From the NCBI GenBank assembly GCA_003118195.1, contig BEXV01000505.1, positions 111,135-122,514 on the forward strand: a stretch of DNA of 11,380 bases. The letters are read 5' to 3'. This stretch comes from Hemicentrotus pulcherrimus (taxonomy: Eukaryota > Echinodermata > Echinoidea > Camarodonta > Strongylocentrotidae). Both the position numbers and the translations under genes were made by a program. This document shows, piece by piece, positions 1 through 7,893 of the stretch (positions are counted from its first letter, which is position 1; every line of letters starts with the position of its first letter). The notes below the pieces were generated by a model. It saw nothing but the letters and a program-made list of their open reading frames with translations, was not told where the DNA came from and did no database searches.

Positions 1-20
1 CCCCCCCCCCCCCCCCCCCC
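1..20. repeat. poly-C homopolymer at window start
   Basis: The window opens with 20 consecutive C. Its last 23 bases are also C, so both edges lie in homopolymer. This is a simple low-complexity tract. Contigs often end in such runs because they are hard to sequence, so the true length is uncertain. Confidence 0.95.
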
Positions 21-317
21 GGAACAAAATAACACAAAGAGCCGGCACCTTTATGAACATTACTATGTCATGTTTTTCAGCTAATCATAAGATTCCATAT
101 TAATTTCAGATATGATTATATATATATATTTATAATAATTTGTGTCTTCTTCATTATTATATGGTCAATCAAACCAAACAAAAATGTGAAATATATACAT
201 ACACATTGATAATGATCAGACATACATAAATATATATCATCGTCTTGCAAGCAAGAATTCATATCTTTTGTAGATTGCAATACACTTTAATCTCAAATAC
301 AGAAACAGACTAAACAT
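21..317. other. AT-rich sequence without recognisable gene
   Basis: This stretch is AT-rich with short TA-dinucleotide runs (around 117-130 and 190-235). Two acceptor-like sites ending in TTTTTCAG or ATTTCAG lie near 80 and 110, but no open frame with a downstream donor follows them. I see no coding or RNA gene here. Confidence 0.6.
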
Positions 318-320
318 TTA
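318..320. repeat. left target-site duplication (TTA) of the 312-bp MITE
   Basis: TTA directly abuts the left terminus GGGTGG and is matched by TTA at 633-635 after the right terminus. A 3-bp match can arise by chance, but its exact placement at both ends supports transposition. Confidence 0.6.
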
Positions 321-632
321 GGGTGGTATTCTCGAAAGCAGGCTAACTTTAGTCCACGGTTTAATCCTCAGACCAAGTACGGAATGCAAAGTGTCCTTAT
401 GAATATGTTTTTGAATAATTTAATCTGTCACTGAATAAAAAATAAATTGTGATTACATAATTAGTAAACAACAATATAACTATGAAATATTCATTATATA
501 ATGGTTATTGAATTTTAGGGACATATAAAATTATTCCAAAAAAAATATATTCATGTGGACATTTGGCATTCCATACTTAGTCAGGGGATTAAACCATGAA
601 CTAAAGTTAGTCCGCTTTCGAGAATACCACCC
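321..632. mobile_element. MITE-like element with 86-bp terminal inverted repeats
   Basis: The left arm (321-406) and the reverse complement of the right arm (547-632) match at 74 of 86 positions by eye. The outer 19 bases, GGGTGGTATTCTCGAAAGC, match perfectly. The arms flank an AT-rich core of about 140 bp with no coding frame. TTA occurs immediately outside both ends (318-320 and 633-635), which fits a 3-bp target-site duplication. GGG-starting termini plus a TTA/TAA duplication are typical of non-autonomous PIF/Harbinger elements, so that superfamily is the best guess. A TA-duplicating Tc1/mariner relative cannot be excluded because TA lies within the TTA. The element depends on a transposase encoded elsewhere. 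The arm divergence indicates an old insertion. Confidence 0.85.
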
Positions 633-635
633 TTA

Positions 636-860
636 GTGTAGAGCGGCACTTTAAACTATATAGTATGTATTTCAAGAATGATTGACCGTGCTCTGCGTAT
701 AAAACGGATTGAAATATGAAAGATTTGAATGAAAAGCCAGTAAAATATATAATTCAAATGGCAGAACATTTAACTAAAATAATGTTGATATTCTCATCAA
801 AGTATGTGTTGATAATCTGAAAACATTTTAAAAATAATTATGACAATAAACACAATAAGG
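636..860. other. AT-rich spacer between MITE and SINE
   Basis: I see no supported coding frame, RNA gene or repeat in this stretch. It separates the MITE-like element from the first SINE copy. Confidence 0.5.
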
Positions 861-868
861 AGACGCGA

Positions 869-879
869 TGGCTCAGTGG
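869..879 (+). promoter_or_regulatory. internal Pol III A box of SINE copy 1
   Basis: TGGCTCAGTGG matches the tRNA A-box consensus (TRGYNNARNNG), and the matching B box lies at 912-922. The 43-bp spacing is identical in the second SINE copy. Confidence 0.8.
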
Positions 880-911
880 TAGAGCAGTGGTCTCGTAACC
901 AGGAGATCCAA

Positions 912-922
912 GGTTCGAAACC
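912..922 (+). promoter_or_regulatory. internal Pol III B box of SINE copy 1
   Basis: GGTTCGAAACC fits the B-box consensus GGTTCGANNCC (TFIIIC binding). Confidence 0.8.
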
Positions 923-1071
923 AAGTCGATGCGCTAGTGCCCCTTGGTAAGGCATTAATCCTCATCATCAAGCCATTCGGAGAGGACCTAAAACCGTGGG
1001 TCCACTGGTTGCTCATGCTTTACAATCATACACATGCTTTCTTTAATAGCAGTCAGGTAAACCAAACCATC

Positions 1072-1392
1072 CAACTAATAAATGTGGTTTTCAATATCGC
1101 TCAAGAAAAAAGGAGTTAAAAACAACTACAAATTATGAAGTATACAAACATTATGCTTTCTTCATAAATGTCACAGTAAATGCAACAGTGTCCCGGCATA
1201 TTTGTTAATCCCGTTTCATTGCCCTCTATTCGAGCTTGCTAATTCGCCTCCAAAACGGGTTTGATAATAATTGAACGGTATATCACCGAATAGCTTCAAG
1301 CGAATCGTGCCCCCAGTGGACCAGGGAACTCGAAAGATTGCGAATTAAAGATAACAATTTGAACGATAACTGTTATTCAACTGTAATTGCAG
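1072..1392. other. non-coding stretch, no gene recognised
   Basis: Mixed AT-rich sequence with no open frame of credible length or composition. Sox-like (AACAAT) and GATA-like words occur around 1345-1375 but are too short to call as sites. Confidence 0.4.
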
Positions 1393-1466
1393 GGGCGTTT
1401 ACGACAGTCCGGCGACGGGTAGCGAGTAGGCTGGTTGCCGGCTGGGAATTGTCGAGAACGTGGGAA
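1393..1466. other. CpG-dense patch, candidate regulatory element
   Basis: About nine CpG dinucleotides fall in this 70-bp patch, against an AT-rich background with few. CGTGGGAA at 1459-1466 matches the CSL/Su(H) (RBP-J) consensus YGTGGGAA. The patch follows an acceptor-like TGTAATTGCAG, but all three frames stop within about 25 codons and no donor is convincing, so I do not call an exon. A cis-regulatory module or an unmethylated relic is the more reasonable reading. This is inference only. Confidence 0.3.
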
Positions 1467-2179
1467 TGAGATATGCCGAGATGAAATGGAAATCTGTAAA
1501 TACAATTATTTTCAGTCTTAATTAGGAGTTATGATTCAACCCGTGTATTTGTATTTCGAACATATTTTCTATGTATATTGAGTGAGAGGCGAAAGAAAAT
1601 ACATTATATCATGACCTGAAAAAATGAAGGCCATCAATTTTGTATACCGTATTATTAAGCCCTTTCTTTCTTAAGGACAAATTATCCCTCATAATTATCT
1701 TGCCAGACAAAATATGAAGAATAGTGCATACAATAAAGGTCTGTGAAGAGCCAGGATGGCGTTAACTCTGTGTGTAACGATATGAGGTAACGCCCTTTTG
1801 GCTACAAATTGAGATGCAATTGGATGTATTCTGTGTAATATAGACCTAAACATTTGCAATCCATCCGATGGCTGCAAAACATTTTTTTATAATTTTTTTT
1901 ATTGAGGACGATTTGATTTGATTCATTAAAGATCATTTCCGAACTTGATCTCGAACTTCATAATTAATAATATTCTTGTTTCTGACCTATTGAGTCAAGC
2001 TACATAATACGTAACCATAGATTTGTATGAGTTTAAATTATATCAATTTATGATAAAATTGTCTATCCTTGTTTGCAACATTCCAATTTGAATAAAAGCT
2101 CACTTGTCTCAAGCTTTAAATAAAACTCTTGAAGAATGCTCAGTGTATGCTAGGATACAAACATGACTTTTTGTATGTC
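1467..2179. other. AT-rich stretch without supported gene
   Basis: A 60-codon open frame on the - strand (1695-1877) lacks family resemblance and splice support. The rest is AT-rich sequence with short T runs. I see nothing else in it. Confidence 0.5.
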
Positions 2180-2193
2180 GGGGGGGGGGGGGG
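2180..2193 (+). repeat. poly-G run (14 nt)
   Basis: Fourteen consecutive G, followed by AAGGGG. Simple homopolymer; same class as the poly-C tracts elsewhere in the window. Confidence 0.95.
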
Positions 2194-2483
2194 AAGGGGA
2201 AAATTAATGTTTTTTTGAATTGAAATTAATTGAAGCAGCATGTAACGCACAATCTGGTTTACGATGTAAGTTAATTATGCCTACAAAAAGCAACATTTCT
2301 ACGATAATGCACTGTGAGCATGACTGAATCGCAATCATGAGCGATCCTTCTTCTTTTCTCGGTAAAGTGTTTAATTTTCCGTCATGAATCCGGCTTCTTT
2401 TGTGATTCCATGCTATTAATATAACACGCTCTCTCTTCGAGCTCACGCGAAACCATTATGTAAACCAGCGTGAAGCGTTCATC

Positions 2484-2533
2484 AGCCGCCGCCGCTCGTA
2501 CGCCGGGAATCGCGGGAATGGCATGCGTAGAGA
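2484..2533. other. CpG-dense patch with CCG triplets
   Basis: CAGCCGCCGCCGCTCG followed by ACGCCGGGAATCGCGGGAAT gives around ten CpG in 50 bp, in an AT-rich neighbourhood. On the - strand a 22-codon frame (ATG at about 2525 to a stop near 2461) covers it, but it has no acceptor/donor pair and no recognisable product. It may be a regulatory element or part of an untranslated exon. I cannot decide from the sequence. Confidence 0.3.
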
Positions 2534-3455
2534 CGTGGGGTATTGCAGGGCATTGTGTGTGCCTCAGGGTGCAACGTTAATCAAACTGATTACCTACGAC
2601 GTGTCAATATGCGAGGATTTTTTTTTTTTAAATTGGGGGGGAGAGAGAAATGGATTAATCAAGTTTATTAAAGTTCCGTCACAGCAGAGCGGCTACGCGA
2701 TCCGTATGTGACAATCCTCATCTTCATGTTTGTTCAGTGAAGATGGCAACGGCGTTCACAACCCGTATCATCGTATTTACAACTTGTGGAGTTTGAGATG
2801 AAAATAATGTGAGATAGATGGTAGAATAACACGAAACGAATAGTCGAAGATATGTGAGATAAAGTTCAATTAAAATGATTACATTTCGATGTTCAAAGGC
2901 ACTCTCTCTTAAAAAGACACTGTTTATTGATAAATATCGCAATTCAGAGGCGGATCCTGCGGTATTGCAAGAAGGGCATGAAACTTTTAGAGCTTAAAGT
3001 TTTGTGATCTTTAAAAGGATAAAGGCTACGCACTTTTGATTCCAAATTAGAGAGGGGCGGCTGATTTGTTTCCCAAATAGACTATTTTTTTTACCAATAA
3101 TGCATTTTATCAGGAAAGGATCCAGGACTGCATAGTGCATGGAAGCACAATGCAACCAAAACAAAATGACACCATAAAGTAGGGTTTTGTGTTGTTGTGT
3201 AATGAAAGTATATCATAATTTTGAATTTCAAAATAGGACACGGGCATATTGTGCCCACTCCGTCCCTTATACACGCCAATGCTTTATCACAATTTCATTA
3301 TAAGCATTTCCGCCTCATTAATCTGTCTTCATCAAAAATATTATTCAAAATAAATAGATAAGATGTGACTGTGTAAATCAAGGTGTAAAAAAAAGAAGAG
3401 GATAATCCTTTACCCAAATTCTGAAATCAACAATATCAACGGGCATGACGAACGC

Positions 3456-3456
<1 letters not shown>
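2534..3456. other. non-coding stretch, no gene recognised
   Basis: Contains T and G runs around 2619-2642 and scattered 60-72-codon frames on both strands, none with splice sites, domain motifs or biased composition. No RNA gene or larger repeat was recognised. Confidence 0.45.

Positions 3457-3492
<36 letters not shown>
3457..3492 (+). repeat. (TC)18 microsatellite
   Basis: Eighteen uninterrupted TC units, followed by a degenerate CTCTAT/CTATGTAT-rich zone to about 3562. A typical dinucleotide microsatellite, probably length-polymorphic. Confidence 0.97.
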
Positions 3493-3497
<5 letters not shown>

Positions 3498-3562
3498 TAT
3501 GTATGTTGTATACACATTATTTATGTATCTCTCTCTATCTATGTATCTATTTACATCTCTCT

Positions 3563-4090
3563 AATACTTCTATAATTATGTTCACATAGGATTATAATGA
3601 ATTTTCTAAACCAAGATTTATTTTGGCAGTACATGCTTATACGAATAATAATTATACGAAGTAACGACGATAGACTGGTTTAATCAAGCTATGTAGACAT
3701 TATAGCATGCACAATAGAGCTTATGATTTTTTATGAACTTTGCCTGGAGATAAAGCCAATGGTGTCTGTTTCCAGGTATTTATGTCCATATAATTATACA
3801 GACCTAACAATTCGATTTGCTCTAGAAACGACATCATCAAACACGGTCGTTTCCTTTCTAAGAAGAGACCAATAATTGCTTATAATAAAACTGTTACAGA
3901 GGGACTATTATAGCATTTAACAATAATTATTTTTACCTATAGACAATCCTCAACAGCGTTAGTCCCGTTCTTCCTGAGGGCCCTGTAATTATAATTATTA
4001 TCAGTATTACCCCAGCAATTTATAAGGTATCCTTTTAAAACTGGATGGAGAAAGGTAAATTTAGAATAATATCTTACCAAAGAAGTAGGA
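3563..4090. other. AT-rich stretch without gene
   Basis: Repeated ATAATTAT-type words are abundant, for example around 3640-3650 and 3985-4000. No credible open frame, splice pair or RNA gene is visible. TCTGTTTCCAG|GTATTT near 3777 looks like an acceptor fused to a donor, but no exon can be built around it. Confidence 0.45.
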
Positions 4091-4095
4091 CGTTA

Positions 4096-4166
4096 GTGCA
4101 GGGTTGGGATTCGAACCCTCAAACCAATAGCATTGAGAGTCGAGTAAATGAACCACTATCCTCCAC
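4096..4166 (-). repeat. tRNA-Glu-like sequence (SINE head or tRNA relic)
   Basis: Read on the - strand, a perfect B box, GGTTCGAATCC (4107-4117), lies 41 bp from an A-box-like TAGTGGTTCAT (4148-4158). The terminal 7-mers (GTGGAGG and CCTGCAC) pair at 6 of 7 positions. The putative anticodon loop reads CTCTCAA, giving CTC (Glu). The anticodon stem does not pair and the T arm needs a bulge, so a functional tRNA is unlikely. A related sequence at about 10909-10980 shares TAGTGGTTCATT and TTCGAATCCCA. That points to a dispersed Glu-tRNA-derived repeat family, distinct from the Thr-like SINE. Confidence 0.55.
4107..4117 (-). promoter_or_regulatory. B box of the tRNA-Glu-like sequence
   Basis: Exact GGTTCGAATCC on the - strand, the Pol III B-box consensus. 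Confidence 0.65.
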
Positions 4167-4392
4167 TCATGAATACAATTAATGAAAATGATCATGATGA
4201 TTGTGAACACATATGACGTAATGAGTTGTAGTAATTATGTTTTATTGTCAAGGGTATCACTGAATATATTGAAAGATAATGAAATTAGGTTGCCATAATT
4301 TCTCAATTAATATTAGAAGGGAAAGTTGTGTAATTGGGTTTTCATAGACGCATACCAATCGGATTTGATAATAATTTACGTCTAGGGACTTT

Positions 4393-4400
4393 TGACGTCA
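4393..4400. promoter_or_regulatory. full CRE palindrome TGACGTCA
   Basis: A perfect 8-bp CREB/ATF site. A single 8-mer can occur by chance in 11 kb, and there is no promoter evidence next to it. Confidence 0.3.
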
Positions 4401-4646
4401 CCATCCGAAAGACGTAACTCAGTTTTGAACCAGTGTCCGGCCGCCTGAGCTAGTTTGCTGACCAAGTAAACGTTTACCGCTAGACTTACTCACATCCTCC
4501 TATAACTAAACCGATCAAACAGTTGGGTATCCATATTTACCACGGGTATATCAACGGAAGGGGATTACTGTGATGGTACGATCGAATCATGAATTAACAT
4601 GAATGATAAAAAGAACAGTTGTAATTGGATCTGTCATTTCTAATAG
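4401..4646. other. non-coding stretch
   Basis: No open frame or repeat supported between the CRE-like palindrome and the poly-C run. Confidence 0.4.
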
Positions 4647-4656
4647 CCCCCCCCCC
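4647..4656 (+). repeat. poly-C run (10 nt)
   Basis: Ten consecutive C, followed by TGCCCCTC. Simple homopolymer. Confidence 0.9.
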
Positions 4657-5077
4657 TGCCCCTCAAGAAAAATCGAACTGGAAATGTATTCTTTTTTAAT
4701 CCGACTACTCAATATAATTATAACCGTGTGTAGTCATGGTATCGGTATTAACTGAAGAGGTCGGATCCAATCTTACACGGGCTTATGAAAATGGAATGAA
4801 AACTAGTGATGTATAAAATACCATTCAGGTCAAACCTCATTGCCCATAGGTAATAATTATAATCCACAAAGAATTGAAAATGGAGTATGGAATGGGGACA
4901 GGAGAATTGGTTCCTTATTACCTCAGTCTTACTCGCGATACATGCTATTAAAAAGCTTTTTTGAGATGAAAATGAAGTGAGGCGTAAAATTAATCAAAGG
5001 GCGACTTGCTTTCGGTGTTTTTTTTTGTGTGTGAGTCTTTCTTGAACGATGGCGGATGATAGATTAATGTAAATTTA

Positions 5078-5165
5078 GCCGAGTGTGAAGGGTTTACTCG
5101 GCCGGAACCTCGGGGGCGTATGTGCGGTCGAGCAGCGGCGGCCGACCTGGCCAACCACACTCGGC
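5078..5165. other. CpG-dense patch flanked by 10-bp inverted repeat
   Basis: GCCGAGTGTG (5078-5087) is matched exactly by CACACTCGGC (5156-5165), enclosing a GC-rich loop with about a dozen CpG. A little upstream, GATGGCGGATG (about 5048) resembles a YY1-type/ATG context, but its frame stops after seven codons. On the - strand a frame stays open for about 60 codons across this patch without an ATG or a good splice site. It could be a promoter-proximal or 5' untranslated segment of the candidate gene whose first coding exon is at 6020, but no start site can be identified. Confidence 0.35.
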
Positions 5166-5592
5166 AACGTTAGTTATCTCTTACTCTCGTGGAAACACCA
5201 TCCGACTAAATATTGACAAATTTAGCGTCGTGTTCGGTAAATGACGGAGAGCACTTTAAGTTGATTAAAATGACGGTTTTGGTGTCTAAACGGCCTGTTG
5301 CGTTTTCGTATGCTTGAAGTATATGACTAGCACAACCAACCTTAAAAACATTTGAAGGTCTTTCAAGGTGTGATTTTGTTGAGAGAAAACAACAGGCTTA
5401 TTCAGAATGACATGTCACTTGTCCGAATATAAAATTATAATTTCTTAGATCTGAGTGAGGGAGGATTAATAAGAAGCAAGGGAGCAAAATAAGCTGTATC
5501 ACTCCGTGAAAACGAAAATCTTATTTTGATAATACAAAAACCAATACCTGTAGTATTGTTCACGGACAACAATCCTCTGGAGCACCTTCCTC
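5166..5592. other. non-coding stretch
   Basis: No gene, RNA or clear repeat is recognised. The palindrome TGACATGTCA occurs at about 5408-5417 but is unsupported as a site. Confidence 0.4.
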
Positions 5593-5634
5593 GGGATGAT
5601 AGTTTCGGGATGATTGTACCAGGACTATCATCCC
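5593..5634. repeat. 11-bp perfect inverted repeat (small foldback)
   Basis: GGGATGATAGT (5593-5603) and ACTATCATCCC (5624-5634) are exact reverse complements with a 20-nt spacer. The spacer holds a further direct copy, TCGGGATGAT. It is too short to classify as an element. Confidence 0.6.
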
Positions 5635-5782
5635 AAAAGTATCACCGGAAAGCATGTAAAAAATATAAAATATAGTGGTGCAAGTGGTACTTTTCGGAGG
5701 GGTAGTTATATGGGAAGGGTAGTCCAGTGGAAGTTGTCCTATAATCGACACGTGGTGTGATATCAGAAGTAATTGACTGCTT

Positions 5783-5849
5783 CCCCCCCCCCNNNTGGGA
5801 CTACACGAACACGTGGCGAAAAAACCTCCCCCCCCCCCCCCCCCCCCCC
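5783..5849 (+). repeat. poly-C runs around an NNN gap
   Basis: C runs lie at 5783-5792 (10 nt) and 5828-5849 (22 nt). NNN sits at 5793-5795 immediately after the first run, so sequence is unresolved there. Apparent Gly- or Pro-rich frames across this region come from homopolymer translation and are not genes. Confidence 0.95.
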
Positions 5850-6019
5850 TCCCCTCCACAAAAAAATGGAGAAAAAATGAAAAAGTATGAACATGTATAT
5901 CACTATGTTCAAAGTTATAAATCGCCTTTACCAAAATGCGACCTTATTAATGTCACTAAATGCATGAGTTACTCATCTTATAGTCATGTTTAACGATTTA
6001 TTGTTGTCTTGTCTTATAG

Positions 6020-6119
6020 AATGCAGATATGAGCGGTGGAATGGCAGAGATGGAAGGCGGGAAAGCAGACGACACGCGTCCTAAAAATTGCTCCTCTCCA
6101 GAAGGTCACGTGACAAATG
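6020..6119 (+). CDS. candidate (first coding) exon, unknown protein, N-terminal segment
   Basis: A pyrimidine-rich acceptor (TTGTTGTCTTGTCTTATAG) precedes 6020 and a strong donor, GTGAGT, starts at 6120. The frame beginning at 6020 is open through the exon. The ATG at 6029 has G at -3 and would give 30 residues, MSGGMAEMEGGKADDTRPKN continuing CSSPEGHVTN, ending in phase 1 (one G left over). Further ATGs in good context follow at codons 5 and 8. The in-frame TAG at 6017-6019 belongs to the acceptor. A second AG at 6025-6026 is a possible alternative acceptor. The segment is hydrophilic (Gly, Asp, Glu, Ser), with no signal peptide or domain, as is common for N-termini of nuclear proteins. Phase and style match the exon at 10722. 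The product is unidentified. Confidence 0.5.
6105..6114. promoter_or_regulatory. GTCACGTGAC palindrome (E-box, CLEAR-type) inside the exon
   Basis: A 10-bp palindrome around CACGTG, identical to the consensus bound by MiT/TFE and USF-type bHLH-zip factors. It lies in the coding frame of the candidate exon, so it may be codon-driven coincidence. Two more CACGTG cores lie at 5749-5754 and 5810-5815. Confidence 0.25.
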
Positions 6120-6360
6120 GTGAGTATTCATTGTACAGAAGACTTTATCTATAAATGCACACTTCTTGAAAAGTTTCCCTTGACAACTAATACAAGAGAG
6201 AACAGAGGCTTGCATTGGAGGAGGATCGTTTAATAATGATCCTGGGAGGGGACCTGAAGCACTGTAACCCTCGGGTCTTATCTCCATGTATAACTTACTG
6301 GGGTTGTGCATGCAGGTGGACCACTACACCTGGGTTTTCCCCTAATCATATTGCGCAGTG

Positions 6361-6490
6361 GTTCATTAACGTGCAAAGGATGTGACTCTCCTCAACACGG
6401 TGTGATCAAGTTAACGTCCTAATCGAGGGACGGTGTGTTTTCCACTGCAACATAGTCTACGTCTATGAAACAGGGGAGGGGGCACGTTAA
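6361..6490. repeat. possible dispersed-repeat fragment with TTAACGT words
   Basis: TTAACGTGC (6366-6374) and its exact reverse complement GCACGTTAA (6482-6490) flank a further TTAACGT (6412-6418). A short CGTCC...GGACG stem lies between them. The phrase resembles degenerate invertebrate repeats from memory, but no boundaries or second copy are visible in this window. Confidence 0.3.
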
Positions 6491-6635
6491 CACACAATGC
6501 AGGCTTCAGTCATCTGCCTGGGTTGGATTCTCATCCGCGATCTTTGGTTCAATAGGCAGATATTATTAGGTTCTAATCCACTATTGTATGCATAGTGAAT
6601 TTCATCAGAAGGGTGCCATTTTAACGTAGCATAAA

Positions 6636-6847
6636 GAGGCGAGGTGGCTCAGTGGTTCAGCGCTGGTCTCGTAAGCTGGAGGTCCCGGGTTCGAAACCAA
6701 GTCGATGCACTAGTGCCCTTTGGTGAGGCATTAAATCCTCATTCCATATCACTCGGATAGGACTTAAGGCCGTCAGTCTCCTGGTTGCGTACTTACAAGC
6801 ATACACAATCATGTTATCTTAGACGTTAGGAAAAGCAAGCAAACACA
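6636..6847 (+). mobile_element. tRNA-derived SINE, copy 2 (tRNA-Thr-like head)
   Basis: Same family and orientation as the copy at 861-1071. The A box TGGCTCAGTGG (6645-6655) and B box GGTTCGAAACC (6688-6698) are identical to those of copy 1 and have the same 43-bp spacing. The anticodon-like CTGGTCTCGTAA and the shared body (AAGTCGATGC, CTAGTGCCC, GGCATTA, ATCCTCAT) are retained. This copy keeps a better B-box context (CCCGGGTTCGAAACC). The tail near 6835-6847 is AAAGCAAGCAAAC-like. No target-site duplication is obvious. If the exons at 6020 and 10722 belong to one gene, this SINE sits in its intron in the sense orientation. Confidence 0.85.
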
Positions 6848-7694
6848 TTTTGATTTAGTCGTTGGTAACCAGGAGTTCTGAAAAGAAACGTGTGTAAAAT
6901 TGAAATACATTAACAGACAGGTCTATCCCATACAATCCCCCAGTAACAACATCAAACCAAACGAGAAAAGGCGAGAAAAAACCCACTAATTGCCCAATAT
7001 TAAATGTTTGGTCTTCGGAGAAATGGATTAAGATGAGCCAGAATCGAATTAATTAGTGAATTATACTGACCATTACTCTGTGATTAGACTCAACGTCCCT
7101 TAATTCACTTTTGTACCCCGTGGTCATTTATTACGCTTCGTTGTATAGTGGTAATACATGATTGGATAACTTGTTTAGCACAAGCACATTCCGGCCCAAG
7201 GTCCACGGCACAAATCGCTGTAGGGCGAGGTAGGTTTGAGACTTGTCATACGAAATATTCGAGGGTAAAAAGGTAGGAACATGATTAATTACCCCGCCAA
7301 AGAGGAGCGTATAGACCGCCAAACATGCAATAGAAAACAACGGCAAAGAAGATCGGTTGGAACGGCGAGAAAATTAACGACCTTGCTCCAAGCATGTACT
7401 CATTGCAGAGAATCGAAGAGAGAATCACTACAATTCTGGGAAATTCATATTCAACACAAAAATTACAAAAACTGCTAATAATAAGACTGAACGAATCATA
7501 ACATCATTATTTGTTTTAAAGCCCCTAATGCCCCATGTTTTTAATCATATCAATACAATAAATGTTTATGATGCATTCTTGTATCACATAATTATATGTC
7601 CTCGCCTTCGCTCATAATTATGCTGTTGCTGACCAAAATATCCATTTTCAATATATTTTCCACAAATTAAGTCCAGTTTACACCTCAGTCACAC
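6848..7694. other. non-coding stretch (probable intron)
   Basis: A 65-codon + frame (7281-7478) and a 71-codon - frame (7131-7346) overlap here. The + frame is Lys/Arg/Gln-rich but has no splice donor, homologous motif or consistent context. I regard the stretch as non-coding. Confidence 0.45.
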
Positions 7695-7821
7695 CAACAG
7701 ACCGACAACAAACCGACAACAGACCGAAACCAGACCGATAATAGACCAACATTTACAACAGACCGACAATAGACCGATAACAGTCCGACACCAGACCGAC
7801 AACAGACGGACGAAAGACCGA
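7695..7821 (+). repeat. 11-bp tandem array (consensus CAACAGACCGA)
   Basis: Units of exactly 11 bp repeat about eleven times (for example 7695-7705, 7706-7716, 7717-7727, 7728-7738, 7739-7749). A 6-bp slip follows at 7750-7755, and phase is then held from 7756 to 7821. Units vary mainly at their first four bases, while the GACCGA core is conserved. Eleven is not a multiple of three, so a protein repeat is unlikely. The array runs directly into the left arm of the hairpin at 7830. Confidence 0.9.
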
Positions 7822-7829
7822 TCAAACAA

Positions 7830-7893
7830 ACCGACTCTAAACCGACTGACTTTTTGTCACTTGGGGTAAAAAGTCAGTCGGTTTAGAGTCGGT
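7830..7893. repeat. perfect 26-bp inverted repeat with 12-nt loop
   Basis: The arm 7830-7855 (ACCGACTCTAAACCGACTGA then CTTTTT) is the exact reverse complement of 7868-7893. The loop is GTCACTTGGGGT (7856-7867). There is no mismatch in 26 bp, so a DNA cruciform or RNA hairpin would be very stable. Each arm contains two ACCGAC-type words like the adjacent array. Arms this identical are either recent or kept alike by gene conversion. It could be the core of a foldback element, or a structured transcript if transcribed. Confidence 0.95.

Larger units (their letters stand above)
861..1071 (+). mobile_element. tRNA-derived SINE, copy 1 (tRNA-Thr-like head)
   Basis: The head carries a Pol III A box, TGGCTCAGTGG (869-879), and a B box, GGTTCGAAACC (912-922), with starts 43 bp apart. 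Between them lies GGTCTCGTAA, which resembles the anticodon arm of tRNA-Thr(CGU). Beyond the head, a body with GTCGATGC, CTAGTGCCC and GGCATTA, then CTGGTTGC and CATACACA, matches the second copy at 6636-6847 almost throughout. The end is set by loss of similarity, near an ACCAAACC-type tail. The anticodon arm lacks a base and the acceptor ends do not pair well, so this is a SINE rather than a working tRNA. Non-autonomous; it would be mobilised by a LINE reverse transcriptase. No clear target-site duplication was found. Confidence 0.85.

Noticed and set aside
861..935. Functional tRNA-Thr gene
   Set aside because: The anticodon arm lacks a base, the acceptor ends do not pair, and the sequence continues into a SINE body shared with 6636-6847.
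3770..3785. TGTTTCCAG followed by GTATTT as a splice junction
   Set aside because: Acceptor and donor coincide with no exon between them, and the upstream frame is interrupted by TAA.
4999..5170. About 60-codon - strand frame across the CpG-rich patch
   Set aside because: It has no ATG, starts directly after a stop and has no credible acceptor or donor. Openness follows from GC content.
5560..5993. Gly-rich (-) and Pro-rich (+) frames of 124 and 78 codons
   Set aside because: They are translations of poly-C runs and cross an NNN gap.
7281..7478. 65-codon + frame, basic, with a CTHC-like Cys pair
   Set aside because: There is no metal-binding pattern beyond one CxxC, no splice signals and an overlapping antisense frame of equal length. 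Chance is the simpler explanation.
7695..7821. CRISPR array
   Set aside because: The period is 11 bp with no spacers, in an animal-type genomic context. It is a minisatellite.
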